Shown piece after piece: positions 1 to 6,633 of a DNA stretch of 11,323 bases (within the stretch, counting starts at the first letter, position 1; each line of letters begins with the position of its first letter). The notes under the pieces are model-generated. The model made no database searches, was not told where the DNA came from, and saw only the letters and a program-made list of their open reading frames with translations. This stretch comes from Candidatus Bathyarchaeota archaeon (GTDB lineage Archaea > Thermoproteota > Bathyarchaeia > RBG-16-48-13 > GCA-020355125): positions 1 to 11,323 of the forward strand of contig JAUWJG010000020.1 of the NCBI GenBank assembly GCA_030607815.1, in the 5' to 3' direction. The translations under genes were made by a program, and so were the position numbers.

Positions 1-1
1 A

Positions 2-223
2 GACGTATTAGCGATGTCTTCAACCGGTGCAATCCTCATGTCCATCAGTCCAGAAAGTGGAAACATAGTCAAAAAAGCACTACATAATACTTGCGTTAAT
101 ACGAGTTACGTAGGCTCCTTCACGAAGAGTAAAGAATGTATATTGATTATAGACGGAGAAGAAATTCCTTTCCCTAAGAAAGCAAACGATCCATACACAA
201 CAATTCTTTCAAGAAAAATCTGA
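2..223 (+). CDS. AIR synthase-related / HypE-like protein, C-terminal fragment
   Basis: The reading frame is open to the left edge, so this is the last 73 residues of a longer gene; the Met at base 14 is internal. The fragment begins DVLAMSSTGAILMSISPE, continues with an alternating hydrophobic segment containing YVGSFTKSK, and ends near FPKKANDPYTTIL. This matches the C-terminal half-domain of the PurM/HypE superfamily: a 'D-x-L-x-x-S-S-x-G-x-L' strand, a 'PE' turn before a helix, an 'IG-x-x-T' strand, and a closing acidic Pro-rich tail. Family members are ATP-using dimeric enzymes (HypE in hydrogenase cyanide-ligand synthesis, AIR synthase in purine synthesis, SelD). The catalytic N-terminal half lies outside the window, so the exact member cannot be named; an archaeal HypE paralog is the best guess. 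It is convergent with the arsenate reductase gene. Confidence 0.6.
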   Translation, partial: DVLAMSSTGAILMSISPESGNIVKKALHNTCVNTSYVGSFTKSKECILIIDGEEIPFPKKANDPYTTILSRKI

Positions 224-310
224 AAACAATGAATTCTCTAAATATGCTATTCTTCTATATAACAAATTAGGAGAACGGTTGATCCGAAAACATCCTTACA
301 TATATCACAA

Positions 311-323
311 GAAATCTTTTTTT
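311..323 (+). terminator. T-tract terminator after the HypE-like gene
   Basis: A run of seven T (317-323) lies about 95 bases after the stop codon at 223, in the gap between convergent genes. Archaeal RNA polymerase commonly terminates at such U tracts without a hairpin. This is the only strong T tract in the gap; the assignment is by position. Confidence 0.3.
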
Positions 324-350
324 AAATTATTATCCTCTTTTAAAGGTTAT

Positions 351-782
351 TTACGCCTTTTGTTTGAAGTTTTTAGGTTTAATATAAAAAGTTTCCAATA
401 TCCAGTCCATGATTTCATCTCTAATGTGTCTGGTTCCTTCTAAAATAAAATCTTCACTCCCCTTAATTTGAGATGGATCTTTAAAGTTCTTATGGATATT
501 TCGTTTTCCCGGAAAGTATAGACATTCTTCTTTTGCGTGGTCACATACTGTTATCACAATGTCGAAGATTTTTTTTCTGAATTCTTCAATACTCTTTGAA
601 CGTTTTTTTGAGATGTCAATACCTATTTCAGCCATTACTTTTACAATATACGGATTAATATTGCTAGGTTTTATTCCTGCACTATAAGCTTTGTATTCTT
701 TACCGTAATATGCATTTAATAGTCCCTCCGCCATCTGAGAACGAGAAGAATTATGCATACAAATGAATAACACTTGCTTCAT
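351..782 (-). CDS. arsC: Arsenate reductase, thioredoxin-coupled LMW-phosphatase type
   Basis: This 143-residue cytosolic protein has the low-molecular-weight tyrosine phosphatase fold and is full length for the family. The P-loop is C8-MHNSS-R14-S15, which binds the oxyanion and supplies the nucleophilic Cys. Two further cysteines, C80 and C87 in the segment ITVCDHAKEEC, match the Cys82/Cys89 pair that relays the disulfide to thioredoxin in arsenate reductases of this type; plain phosphatases lack that pair. D102-P103 fits the general-acid Asp-Pro loop. The predicted reaction is reduction of arsenate to arsenite. It is divergent from a DUF47/PhoU-like gene and close to a phosphate permease, which makes sense because arsenate enters cells through phosphate carriers. 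No arsenite efflux gene (arsB/acr3) or ArsR is seen in the window. A phosphatase role is the alternative, but the Cys triad argues against it. Confidence 0.88.
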   Translation of the reverse strand: MKQVLFICMHNSSRSQMAEGLLNAYYGKEYKAYSAGIKPSNINPYIVKVMAEIGIDISKKRSKSIEEFRKKIFDIVITVCDHAKEECLYFPGKRNIHKNFKDPSQIKGSEDFILEGTRHIRDEIMDWILETFYIKPKNFKQKA

Positions 783-906
783 AAGTTCCAGCTCTACTAA
801 ATGTAATGTTTTTTCGTGTAGACTATACTTTGAATATGTGTTTTAGTTTTAAGGTTTTCAATTTTAAATTGTTTATGTTTTACTAATTATTTTGTTTAGA
901 TGGTTC

Positions 907-927
907 TACTTTTCACAGCGAAAAGTA
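907..927. promoter_or_regulatory. Inverted repeat, candidate operator between arsC and the PhoU-like gene
   Basis: Perfect 8-base arms TACTTTTC (907-914) and GAAAAGTA (920-927) are separated by a five-base spacer. The repeat lies in the 237-base region between the divergent arsC (start at 782) and PhoU-like (start at 1020) genes, about 40 bases upstream of the TATA-like box of the latter. The symmetry and position suit a dimeric transcription factor site. A transcript hairpin is less likely, because it lies upstream of both predicted transcription starts. Confidence 0.4.
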
Positions 928-967
928 TTGATATTTGCAGTCGTATGTAATAGATTAAATAAAATGT

Positions 968-977
968 TTTATATATT
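968..977 (+). promoter_or_regulatory. TATA-like box for the PhoU-like gene
   Basis: TTTATATATT lies about 48 bases before the ATG at 1020. With the usual archaeal TATA-to-start distance of about 26 bases, transcription would begin near 998. That is downstream of the possible GTG start at 990 and so supports translation from 1020 with a leader of about 20 bases. Confidence 0.4.
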
Positions 978-1019
978 GACTTTTTATAGGTGAATCTTTA
1001 TAATCTAGTTTGTGAAAAC

Positions 1020-1697
1020 ATGGCTAAAAAAGGTATGTTATCTTGGTTTGAGAAACGACGTCAAACAATGACTTTAAACCTTGCACAAACTTTGATTGTT
1101 AAGGTAATTAGTACAGTGAACGATTTAGAGCGAGCCATTCAAGCTTTTTCTGAAGGTAAAAACGTAGATACCGTGAAATGTATTGACCGACTATTTGTTT
1201 CAGAGGTTGAGATAGACAATTTACGTAGAGCTGTACTTGAAGAATTAACTAAAGGGACTCTTCCATTTAAGTATCGAGAAGACTTGAAAGCACTCGTGAC
1301 ACGTCTAGATAGATTAGCTGATCACATTAAGGACGCTGCGAGAAGTGTCAAGATTTTAGTGGAAGTTCATGCGGTTATTCCTAAAGAGATATTAGCTCTT
1401 ATTATTGAAATGTCTAAGACTTTAGTTAAGAGTATAGGGTTTGTACGATCAAGTATTGAGTTTCTTGATGAAACTTCTTCTAAATCGGTGGAGTTTATTC
1501 AGAAAGTGGATGAGATGGAGGGGCTAATTGATAATCTACACTTGTTAGTAAAGATCTCCTTTATTAAGAACTCAAAAAAGATCGATTTCCCCATAATAAT
1601 GGTGTTAAAGGATCTTGTTGATTCCATAGAGTACGCTTCAGATAGATGTGTTAGTACTGCCGATTTTATTAGGCTTTTATTAGCTGGAGACTCTTAA
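1020..1697 (+). CDS. DUF47 / PhoU-like phosphate-transport accessory protein (copy 1)
   Basis: This is a 225-residue, all-helical, soluble protein of the DUF47 (PhoU-related) family. Such proteins are usually encoded beside PiT permeases and are thought to modulate them, by metal binding through E/D-x-x-x-D repeats. Such spacing is visible in SEVEIDNLRR, REDLKALVTRLDRLADHIKD and DLVDSIEYASDRC. The frame is open from a GTG at 990, but I chose the ATG at 1020. From there MAKKGMLSW aligns without gaps to MSKSNIMVW of the second DUF47 protein, with Trp at residue 9 in both, and the lengths agree (225 and 223). The protein lacks transmembrane segments. It is convergent with the PiT gene and on the other strand, so it is not in the PiT operon, unlike copy 2. 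Its divergent neighbour is arsC. The exact biochemical role of DUF47 proteins is not settled. Confidence 0.8.
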   Translation: MAKKGMLSWFEKRRQTMTLNLAQTLIVKVISTVNDLERAIQAFSEGKNVDTVKCIDRLFVSEVEIDNLRRAVLEELTKGTLPFKYREDLKALVTRLDRLADHIKDAARSVKILVEVHAVIPKEILALIIEMSKTLVKSIGFVRSSIEFLDETSSKSVEFIQKVDEMEGLIDNLHLLVKISFIKNSKKIDFPIIMVLKDLVDSIEYASDRCVSTADFIRLLLAGDS

Positions 1698-1746
1698 TAA
1701 CACGCGCATGATTGAAATAATCCATTTAAGATGCGTAGGCAAGAGT
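1690..1746. terminator. Nested inverted repeats between convergent stop codons
   Basis: The 49-base gap between the stop codons of the PhoU-like gene (1697) and the PiT gene (1747) is framed by ACTCTT (1690-1695) and AAGAGT (1741-1746). A second pair, CGCAT (1705-1709) and ATGCG (1731-1735), lies inside. The symmetric arrangement suggests a bidirectional terminator or a 3'-end stabilising structure, but there is no strong T tract, so the call is weak. Confidence 0.3.
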
Positions 1747-2760
1747 TCAAAGGAGTTTTACGACATTCGTGAAAATCATGTACAGCGTTGCACTTATAGT
1801 TGCAGTCACTGGAAGAGTGATAAGCCAAGTGACCAATAAGCGTACCATGGTCATTTTATCAACTAGGCCTTGCCCTCTGGCAAAAGCCGTACCTACTATT
1901 GCACCTATGCCTACAATTGAAGTTGAGACTGGAAGACCATATCCTAAATAGATGTATGGAATTGTAGTAAAAAGATAGACTACCAGTGCATTTGTTGTTT
2001 CTGCCGCTAAACCTGAGAGGACGTCAATCCTGACAATTTTAAAAGCTACCGTTTCGATAACTTTGCGGCCCCACGTTAATCCACCAACTGCAATTCCTAT
2101 AGAGCCCAAAACTGTTAATAGAAGCATGGTTGAACTATCTGGAAGACCTAGGACTTCGTTGGTGACTGCAACGTAGACGCCTGTAGCATTTCCAACATCA
2201 TTAGCTCCAAAGGAGTAAGCTGAGAAACAGAGAGCGCCTATAAGTGCATAAGAAATTATTTTATTAAAACGTTTATCCTCTAAGACGTTCTCGAATATTT
2301 TTCTTAGGAGTTTATAAAGTGCATAGGCTAGAACTATTCCGCTGAGAGGAGAAACTACCCAGGAGATGAGTATTCTACTAAGTACTTCCACTTCAAATGA
2401 CCCGTAAACTATCATCGCGTACCCTATCACGCTTCCTACAATTGTATAGGTCATGGAAATCTCCAAACCTTTCCAAGTACAAAACGTTGACCATAATCCA
2501 GCAGCTAAAGTGATGGTAATGGCACCATACGGGTCTATAACTGGAACAATGCCTTTTGATATAGTTGTAATATTCATGTGTCCTTGGGAAAGGGCGCCAA
2601 TCGCTGAGAAAAAAGCAAAAAGAAGTATTGCTTTTTTGGGAGTTATTACTCTTGCTCCAACTGCAGTATCACAAGGAGTTGCGGCATCATTTGCACCCAA
2701 GTTCCATGCTATAAAAAAAGACAGAACTAAACCAATTATTAACAGAATTTGGTTTTCCAC
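1747..2760 (-). CDS. PiT-family inorganic phosphate permease
   Basis: This 337-residue membrane protein is of typical archaeal PiT length, with roughly nine to ten hydrophobic segments in two inverted halves. It has the two family signatures: GANDAATP (residues 22-29) in the first helix and GANDVGNATG (185-194) in the second half. The matching re-entrant segments are ISMTYTIVGSVIG (101-113) and PVSTSIVGIGAIVG (277-290). PiT proteins carry phosphate inward with Na+ or H+. The expected third Asn of GANDxAN is Thr28 here, and the usual STTH/STSQ-like motif is altered in both halves, so substrate range could differ; some family members carry sulfate. The start is GTG at 2760, with GGAG about nine bases upstream. 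It lies 24 bases after the stop of a DUF47 gene and is surely co-transcribed with it. Confidence 0.88.
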   Translation of the reverse strand: MENQILLIIGLVLSFFIAWNLGANDAATPCDTAVGARVITPKKAILLFAFFSAIGALSQGHMNITTISKGIVPVIDPYGAITITLAAGLWSTFCTWKGLEISMTYTIVGSVIGYAMIVYGSFEVEVLSRILISWVVSPLSGIVLAYALYKLLRKIFENVLEDKRFNKIISYALIGALCFSAYSFGANDVGNATGVYVAVTNEVLGLPDSSTMLLLTVLGSIGIAVGGLTWGRKVIETVAFKIVRIDVLSGLAAETTNALVVYLFTTIPYIYLGYGLPVSTSIVGIGAIVGTAFARGQGLVDKMTMVRLLVTWLITLPVTATISATLYMIFTNVVKLL

Positions 2761-2784
2761 TATTAAAGCTCCGTCTTTTGTAAG

Positions 2785-3456
2785 TTAACTGAGTATTGCA
2801 ATACTTCTTATAACGTCGGCTACATCTTCAGAGTGGTCAGCCACTTCTTCCATGTTTTCTATGGCGTTTAGAAGCATGAGCCAAGATCCTATTTTCTCGG
2901 TTTCATCACCGTACTTCAAAACCAATTTTATTAGCCCTATACGGAACTCATCTATACTCTCTTCTAACAATTCTACCTCATTAGCTTCTTTGATAGCTAT
3001 TTTAACATCTTCACTGAGTGCAATAAACGCCTGTATCACCTTCTCAACTATTTCAACGCATCGGTTAGCCATCTCTTTTATATTAATTTTTATATTATTT
3101 GTAAGGTTTTCATTAGATGTTAAGCGCAATTTTCTGGCACATGACTTTGCATTCTCCGCTATATCGTCCGCTGTCAATACGAGTCGTATAATTTCTTCTC
3201 TATCAATTGGGTGTAGGGGACCTTTTGATAAATCGTGTAGAATTTGGCGTTTAATCTCATCAGCCTCCCTTTCGCTGTCAAAAGTTTTTCTATAATGATC
3301 TTCTAGCGCATTAAAGTCTTCGTCGCAGAAAGCGTGTACAACTTGAGCCATTGCTTTGACAGTTTCAACTATCTTGTCTAGATGTTTTTTACACAGGTTT
3401 AAAATCTTTTTCTCTTCGCGTCTTGATAACCATACCATTATGTTTGACTTAGACAT
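2785..3456 (-). CDS. DUF47 / PhoU-like protein (copy 2), PiT partner
   Basis: This 223-residue helical soluble protein of the DUF47 family is the first gene of a two-gene operon with the PiT permease. Acidic repeats of the PhoU type are present: SEREADEIKRQIL near residue 60, TADDIAENAKSC near 103-114, and NAIENMEEVADHSEDVAD near 196-213. In PhoU-type folds such E/D-x-x-x-D motifs bind metal ions. The ATG at 3456 is preceded by GGTGA on the minus strand at suitable spacing. It is related to copy 1 (shared N-terminal pattern with Trp9 followed by Arg-Arg) but clearly diverged. Tight linkage to PiT suggests that it regulates or gates that permease at the cytosolic face, as proposed for the family. 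Confidence 0.85.
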   Translation of the reverse strand: MSKSNIMVWLSRREEKKILNLCKKHLDKIVETVKAMAQVVHAFCDEDFNALEDHYRKTFDSEREADEIKRQILHDLSKGPLHPIDREEIIRLVLTADDIAENAKSCARKLRLTSNENLTNNIKINIKEMANRCVEIVEKVIQAFIALSEDVKIAIKEANEVELLEESIDEFRIGLIKLVLKYGDETEKIGSWLMLLNAIENMEEVADHSEDVADVIRSIAILS

Positions 3457-3490
3457 ATCTAGTCACCGTTTTGTTATATTACTTGAAAGT

Positions 3491-3502
3491 ACTTAATAAT
3501 TT
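3491..3502 (-). promoter_or_regulatory. TATA-like box for the DUF47-PiT operon
   Basis: Read on the minus strand the element is AAATTATTAAGT, about 40 bases before the ATG at 3456. The implied transcription start near 3471 leaves a short leader that contains the GGTGA ribosome site. Confidence 0.3.
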
Positions 3503-3578
3503 TGAAAGATTGATTCAAATGAATATTCAGTTATTGTTATGGGTACTTAATGGCTGTGACGGTATGATAATCGTTAAG

Positions 3579-3588
3579 TATAAATTTA
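3579..3588 (+). promoter_or_regulatory. TATA-like box for the ABC operon
   Basis: TATAAATTTA is the best TATA match upstream of the binding-protein gene. It implies a start near 3610 and an unusually long leader of about 150 bases. A nearer, weaker promoter cannot be excluded. Confidence 0.3.
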
Positions 3589-3716
3589 TGGATTGAAAGT
3601 GTTACCCGATAGATTTAGACTTTAATATCATTTACTGATAATATGTTAGAGGAATAATCTGTGTTAAAGTTAATAATACTCTGAGTATCCCTTTTGATGT
3701 TAGATTCTTATGTTTG

Positions 3717-3740
3717 TGAAAGAAGTTAAGTTATCTTTCA
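3717..3740 (+). promoter_or_regulatory. Hairpin next to the ribosome site of the ABC operon
   Basis: Arms TGAAAGA (3717-3723) and TCTTTCA (3734-3740) are perfectly complementary, with a ten-base loop. The structure ends five bases before the AGGTGG ribosome site (3745-3750). In the mRNA it could influence ribosome access; as DNA its second arm overlaps a TTGAAAG site in reverse orientation. Confidence 0.35.
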
Positions 3741-3762
3741 ATTTAGGTGGTAATCTATATTG

Positions 3763-4911
3763 ATGAAAAATAGAAGAAAGGTTCTGTTTGTACGGCGGGG
3801 CTATCTGTTGCTTCTTACTGGAATTTTATTAGGATTTGTTGCTTTCTCAGCGATTTCTATGATTTATTCAAGTAGGAGAACGCAATATAGTGGACTGGGA
3901 ATGCCTACTGAGATTGAATTTGATTTTCTCTATACGAGTGAAAAACAAGGATGGATTGCACAAGTTACACCTAAATTTGAGGTGTGGTTTGAAAAGCTAT
4001 TTAATATTTCTGTAAATGTCAGGCTTATTGTTACGGGGACGCATGATACTGTAAACCGGATTTTGGATGGGAGTGAGAGACCAACTGTTTGGAGTCCTGC
4101 TTCCAGCATTTGGATTTCATATATGAATACGAAATGGCGTAATGTAACGGGTAGTGTTAATGATATTGCTGTAGATTGGACTCCACTAGTTCTTTCTCCA
4201 GTAGTTATGGCTGGTTGGGGATCTTATCTGGATGAGCATAATGTAACTGGATTCATGGATCTTTATCGATTAGCGAAGGAAGGGGTCGATTTTAAATATG
4301 GACATCCAGATCCACTTTTAAGTAATGGGGGAACAATGACCGTTATCTTAGAGTTCGCTGAAGCTGCTGGTAAAAAACCTGAAGATCTTACAATTGATGA
4401 TTTAAAGAATGAGACTGTTATTGAAATAGTGAGAACTATCGAGTCTAAGGCTATTTATTATGGTAAAAGTACCGGGGATTTCGGTGCTTGGGCAGCTGAT
4501 AATGGGCCTGATGAAATACAATTTTTTGGTATTTATGAAAATGTTGTTCTTGATAATTCTCTGAAAGCTCTTAAAAAATGGGGTGATCCTCTTGTTGCAA
4601 TATATCCTGAAAGTGGAACGCTGCTTGCTGATCATCCTTTTGTGGTTCTAAATGGGACTTGGATAGATCGTTGGCAGAGGTTTGCTGCTGGACAGTACCT
4701 CTTTTTCCTTCTCGAATCTGAAAACCAAGAACTAGCTGAGGAACATGGGTTTAGACCTGCAATAGCGAGTGTGCCTTTGGATCAAACGATCTTTAATCTT
4801 TCAAATGGTGTCCAATATGAAATAAATATACCCATTATGAAACCTTTAAAGGGCGAAGTGATGGAAGCAATTTTTACAGTTTGGGTTAAGGTTAGACGAA
4901 CACAGTTTTAG
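3763..4911 (+). CDS. ABC transporter substrate-binding protein, membrane-anchored, ligand unknown
   Basis: This protein of about 382 residues captures the ligand outside the cell for the adjacent permease. A basic N-terminus (RRK, VRR) is followed by one hydrophobic helix (about residues 13-34) and no lipobox Cys, so an uncleaved anchor or signal peptide is likely. N-x-S/T sites fit extracellular glycosylation. The body has the type II binding-protein pattern: PTVWSPASS (107-115), HPDPLLSNGG (181-190), STG (236-238), YEN (258-260), YPESGTLLADHPF (281-293), GFRPA (329-333). This motif order is known to me from bacterial proteins that add a C-terminal von Willebrand A domain; that domain is absent here. 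Their ligand is uncharacterised. The ATG at 3763 is preceded in frame by TTG at 3760; AGGTGG (3745-3750) could serve either. The permease follows after ten bases. Confidence 0.8.
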   Translation: MKNRRKVLFVRRGYLLLLTGILLGFVAFSAISMIYSSRRTQYSGLGMPTEIEFDFLYTSEKQGWIAQVTPKFEVWFEKLFNISVNVRLIVTGTHDTVNRILDGSERPTVWSPASSIWISYMNTKWRNVTGSVNDIAVDWTPLVLSPVVMAGWGSYLDEHNVTGFMDLYRLAKEGVDFKYGHPDPLLSNGGTMTVILEFAEAAGKKPEDLTIDDLKNETVIEIVRTIESKAIYYGKSTGDFGAWAADNGPDEIQFFGIYENVVLDNSLKALKKWGDPLVAIYPESGTLLADHPFVVLNGTWIDRWQRFAAGQYLFFLLESENQELAEEHGFRPAIASVPLDQTIFNLSNGVQYEINIPIMKPLKGEVMEAIFTVWVKVRRTQF

Positions 4912-4921
4912 AAGTGGTTGA

Positions 4922-6625
4922 ATGATTTTAAGATTGAAGAGATCAATTACTCTCTCTAATCTAGCGAGATGGGCTACACTCTGTGCTTTAATCCTTTTTG
5001 TTTTACTTCCTACCTTCTACTTGATATCATATGTCTTTACACGATGGGATGAAGTAAATTATGAAGTGTTTGCTAATCCTATTATTGGTGATGAAAATTG
5101 GAGGCAGATCCAACAAGTTCTATTCTTCTCATTTAAATTGTCCCTGTTCACAGTAGCATTCGATTTAATTTTTGGAATACCTCTTGCTTACATTCTTGCA
5201 AGAAAGAAGTTTCGTGGAAAAAGCTTTTTGGAGGATCTCATAACTCTTCCCCTTGTGATTCCTACATCAGGTTTTGGCTTTGCAACTCTTATCACTTGGA
5301 CTACTGCAACTGGGATAGGGGGGATTTTTGGATTACAATCTGGGTTAATATCTCTTGATGCTGTAATACCTTTTCTTAACATTCCTTTTCTAGTATTTAT
5401 TGTTCATATTGCTCTAACTTTCCCATATATCGTTCGAACAATTGCGACTAAATTTGAGTCAATAGAGACCACTTTCGAGACAGCTTCTCGAACGTTGGGT
5501 GCTAATCCTTTAACAACTTTTAGAAAAATTTTATTTCCTTTATCCATTTCAGGGATCTTTTCAGGATCTGTTTTAGCGTTTGCACGTTCTCTTGGAGAGA
5601 CTGGTGCAACTCTCATCGTTTCGGGTGTGAGTTCAACTGCTTCGATAGCGATAGTTAGGTGGACATCTGAGTTTAAACTAGCAACGGCCTCGTTTATGGG
5701 AAGTCTTTTGGTAGTTATTGCTTGGTTAATCATTTTACCTATAGAAGTGTATCTTAATAAAGGCTCAAGCTTTTTTAGTGTTCCATATCGTTTTCCTAGA
5801 ACTTTATCTAATTGGATTGTTAAGTTTGAAAGATTTGCTTCTAGAAAATTTACCCATATTAAAAATTTTGTACCCTTATTCATTGTTGTAATAACGGTTT
5901 TAGTTCCTATTGTAGTTGTTTTAAATTCTGTAATCTTTTATTGGTCAGGGGATCCCTATACTGGTAAAATTCAAGGTGGAGTTTTATATCAACTGTTCGG
6001 TCCATCTAACTATTTTAATTCAGTGCTTAAGGCAACTTTAACTTCCCTCATTGTAGCTTTAACTTCAACTTTTATTGCGATGTGCATCGCGATTCCCCTC
6101 GCATTTATTATTAAACGGTGGTGGTACGGAGGGGTCATTCGATCTGTACTTAAAGTACCTCTGATAATTCCTACATCGTCTTTGGGTCTATCAGTCCTCC
6201 TCCTCTGGGGATCTAATGGTTTTAACCTAGTAAGCTCTGGTATATGGTTGATTATCCTCACCCATATTGTTTTTTCAGTTCCAGTAATAGTAGAATCTGT
6301 AATAGCCGCTTACGAAGGCTCAGATATTCAGATGTATGAAGATTCAGCTCGAACACTTGGTGCTACAGCTTACAACGCTATCGAAACGGTTTCTCTTCCC
6401 TTGATTAAGGGGGGAATCCTCACGGGTTTTATTCTCTCTTTTACTCATTCAATTGGGGAGACCGGAGCTACATTTATTGTAATGGGGCGAGATGTTACTG
6501 TTCCTGCTTTAGTCGTTAACATGGTTGAAGCTCTCGCGATACCTGCAGCTCTATTCACTTCGACTTACTTGATTATCTTGTCTCTTATCCTACTTGCGAT
6601 AATTAGACTAACAACACGACGGTGA
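4922..6625 (+). CDS. ABC transporter fused double permease (two ModB/FbpB-like halves)
   Basis: This 567-residue integral membrane protein is made of two homologous permease halves, about residues 20-280 and 315-565, each with roughly six helices. Each half carries the cytoplasmic coupling loop that docks on an ATPase: ETASRTLGA (186-194) and EDSARTLGA (473-481). Each also repeats LPLVIPTS / VPLIIPTS before the loop and GETGAT after it (225-230 and 512-517). The GETGAT segments resemble the GE-x-GA motif of molybdate/sulfate permeases, and fused double permeases are known in the iron/thiamine (FbpB/ThiP) group. The protein is a complete transmembrane channel in one chain. It begins ten bases after the binding-protein stop and ends eight bases before the first ATPase. 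The motifs place it among oxyanion-type importers but do not identify the substrate. Confidence 0.87.
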   Translation: MILRLKRSITLSNLARWATLCALILFVLLPTFYLISYVFTRWDEVNYEVFANPIIGDENWRQIQQVLFFSFKLSLFTVAFDLIFGIPLAYILARKKFRGKSFLEDLITLPLVIPTSGFGFATLITWTTATGIGGIFGLQSGLISLDAVIPFLNIPFLVFIVHIALTFPYIVRTIATKFESIETTFETASRTLGANPLTTFRKILFPLSISGIFSGSVLAFARSLGETGATLIVSGVSSTASIAIVRWTSEFKLATASFMGSLLVVIAWLIILPIEVYLNKGSSFFSVPYRFPRTLSNWIVKFERFASRKFTHIKNFVPLFIVVITVLVPIVVVLNSVIFYWSGDPYTGKIQGGVLYQLFGPSNYFNSVLKATLTSLIVALTSTFIAMCIAIPLAFIIKRWWYGGVIRSVLKVPLIIPTSSLGLSVLLLWGSNGFNLVSSGIWLIILTHIVFSVPVIVESVIAAYEGSDIQMYEDSARTLGATAYNAIETVSLPLIKGGILTGFILSFTHSIGETGATFIVMGRDVTVPALVVNMVEALAIPAALFTSTYLIILSLILLAIIRLTTRR

Positions 6626-6633
6626 TTTAGCTA

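Larger units (their letters stand above)
3483..3741. promoter_or_regulatory. Four TTGAAAG repeats, candidate regulator sites
   Basis: TTGAAAG occurs on the + strand at 3483-3489, 3502-3508 and 3593-3599. Its complement CTTTCAA is at 3735-3741. The first two flank the predicted TATA of the DUF47-PiT operon; the third lies five bases past the predicted TATA of the ABC operon. The heptamer was not found in the other intergenic regions, and only scattered copies (about five noticed) occur in the rest of the window. Confidence 0.4.
3457..3762. other. Shared regulatory region between the DUF47-PiT and ABC operons
   Basis: This 306-base non-coding region separates two divergent operons. It holds a TATA-like element for each direction, four copies of the heptamer TTGAAAG, and two symmetric elements: TTTGAA/TTCAAA arms at 3501-3506 and 3514-3519, and the perfect palindrome TGAATATTCA at 3520-3529. 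A hairpin lies next to the ribosome site of the ABC operon. No ORF of note is seen. Confidence 0.6.

Noticed and set aside
990..1019. GTG start at 990 for the PhoU-like gene
   Set aside because: It precedes the transcription start implied by the TATA-like box, and the ATG at 1020 aligns exactly with the N-terminus of the paralogous DUF47 protein.
2453..2788. 111-codon frame on the + strand across the PiT start region
   Set aside because: It is antisense to the PiT gene and merely mirrors its codons.
2852..3295. 147-codon frame on the + strand inside the second DUF47 gene
   Set aside because: It is the antisense of a clearly conserved coding region, and its Ser/Ile/Phe-rich product has no family features.
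5404..5883. 159-codon frame on the - strand inside the permease gene
   Set aside because: It is a shadow of the permease reading frame, which carries all the family motifs; no supporting ribosome site or motif.
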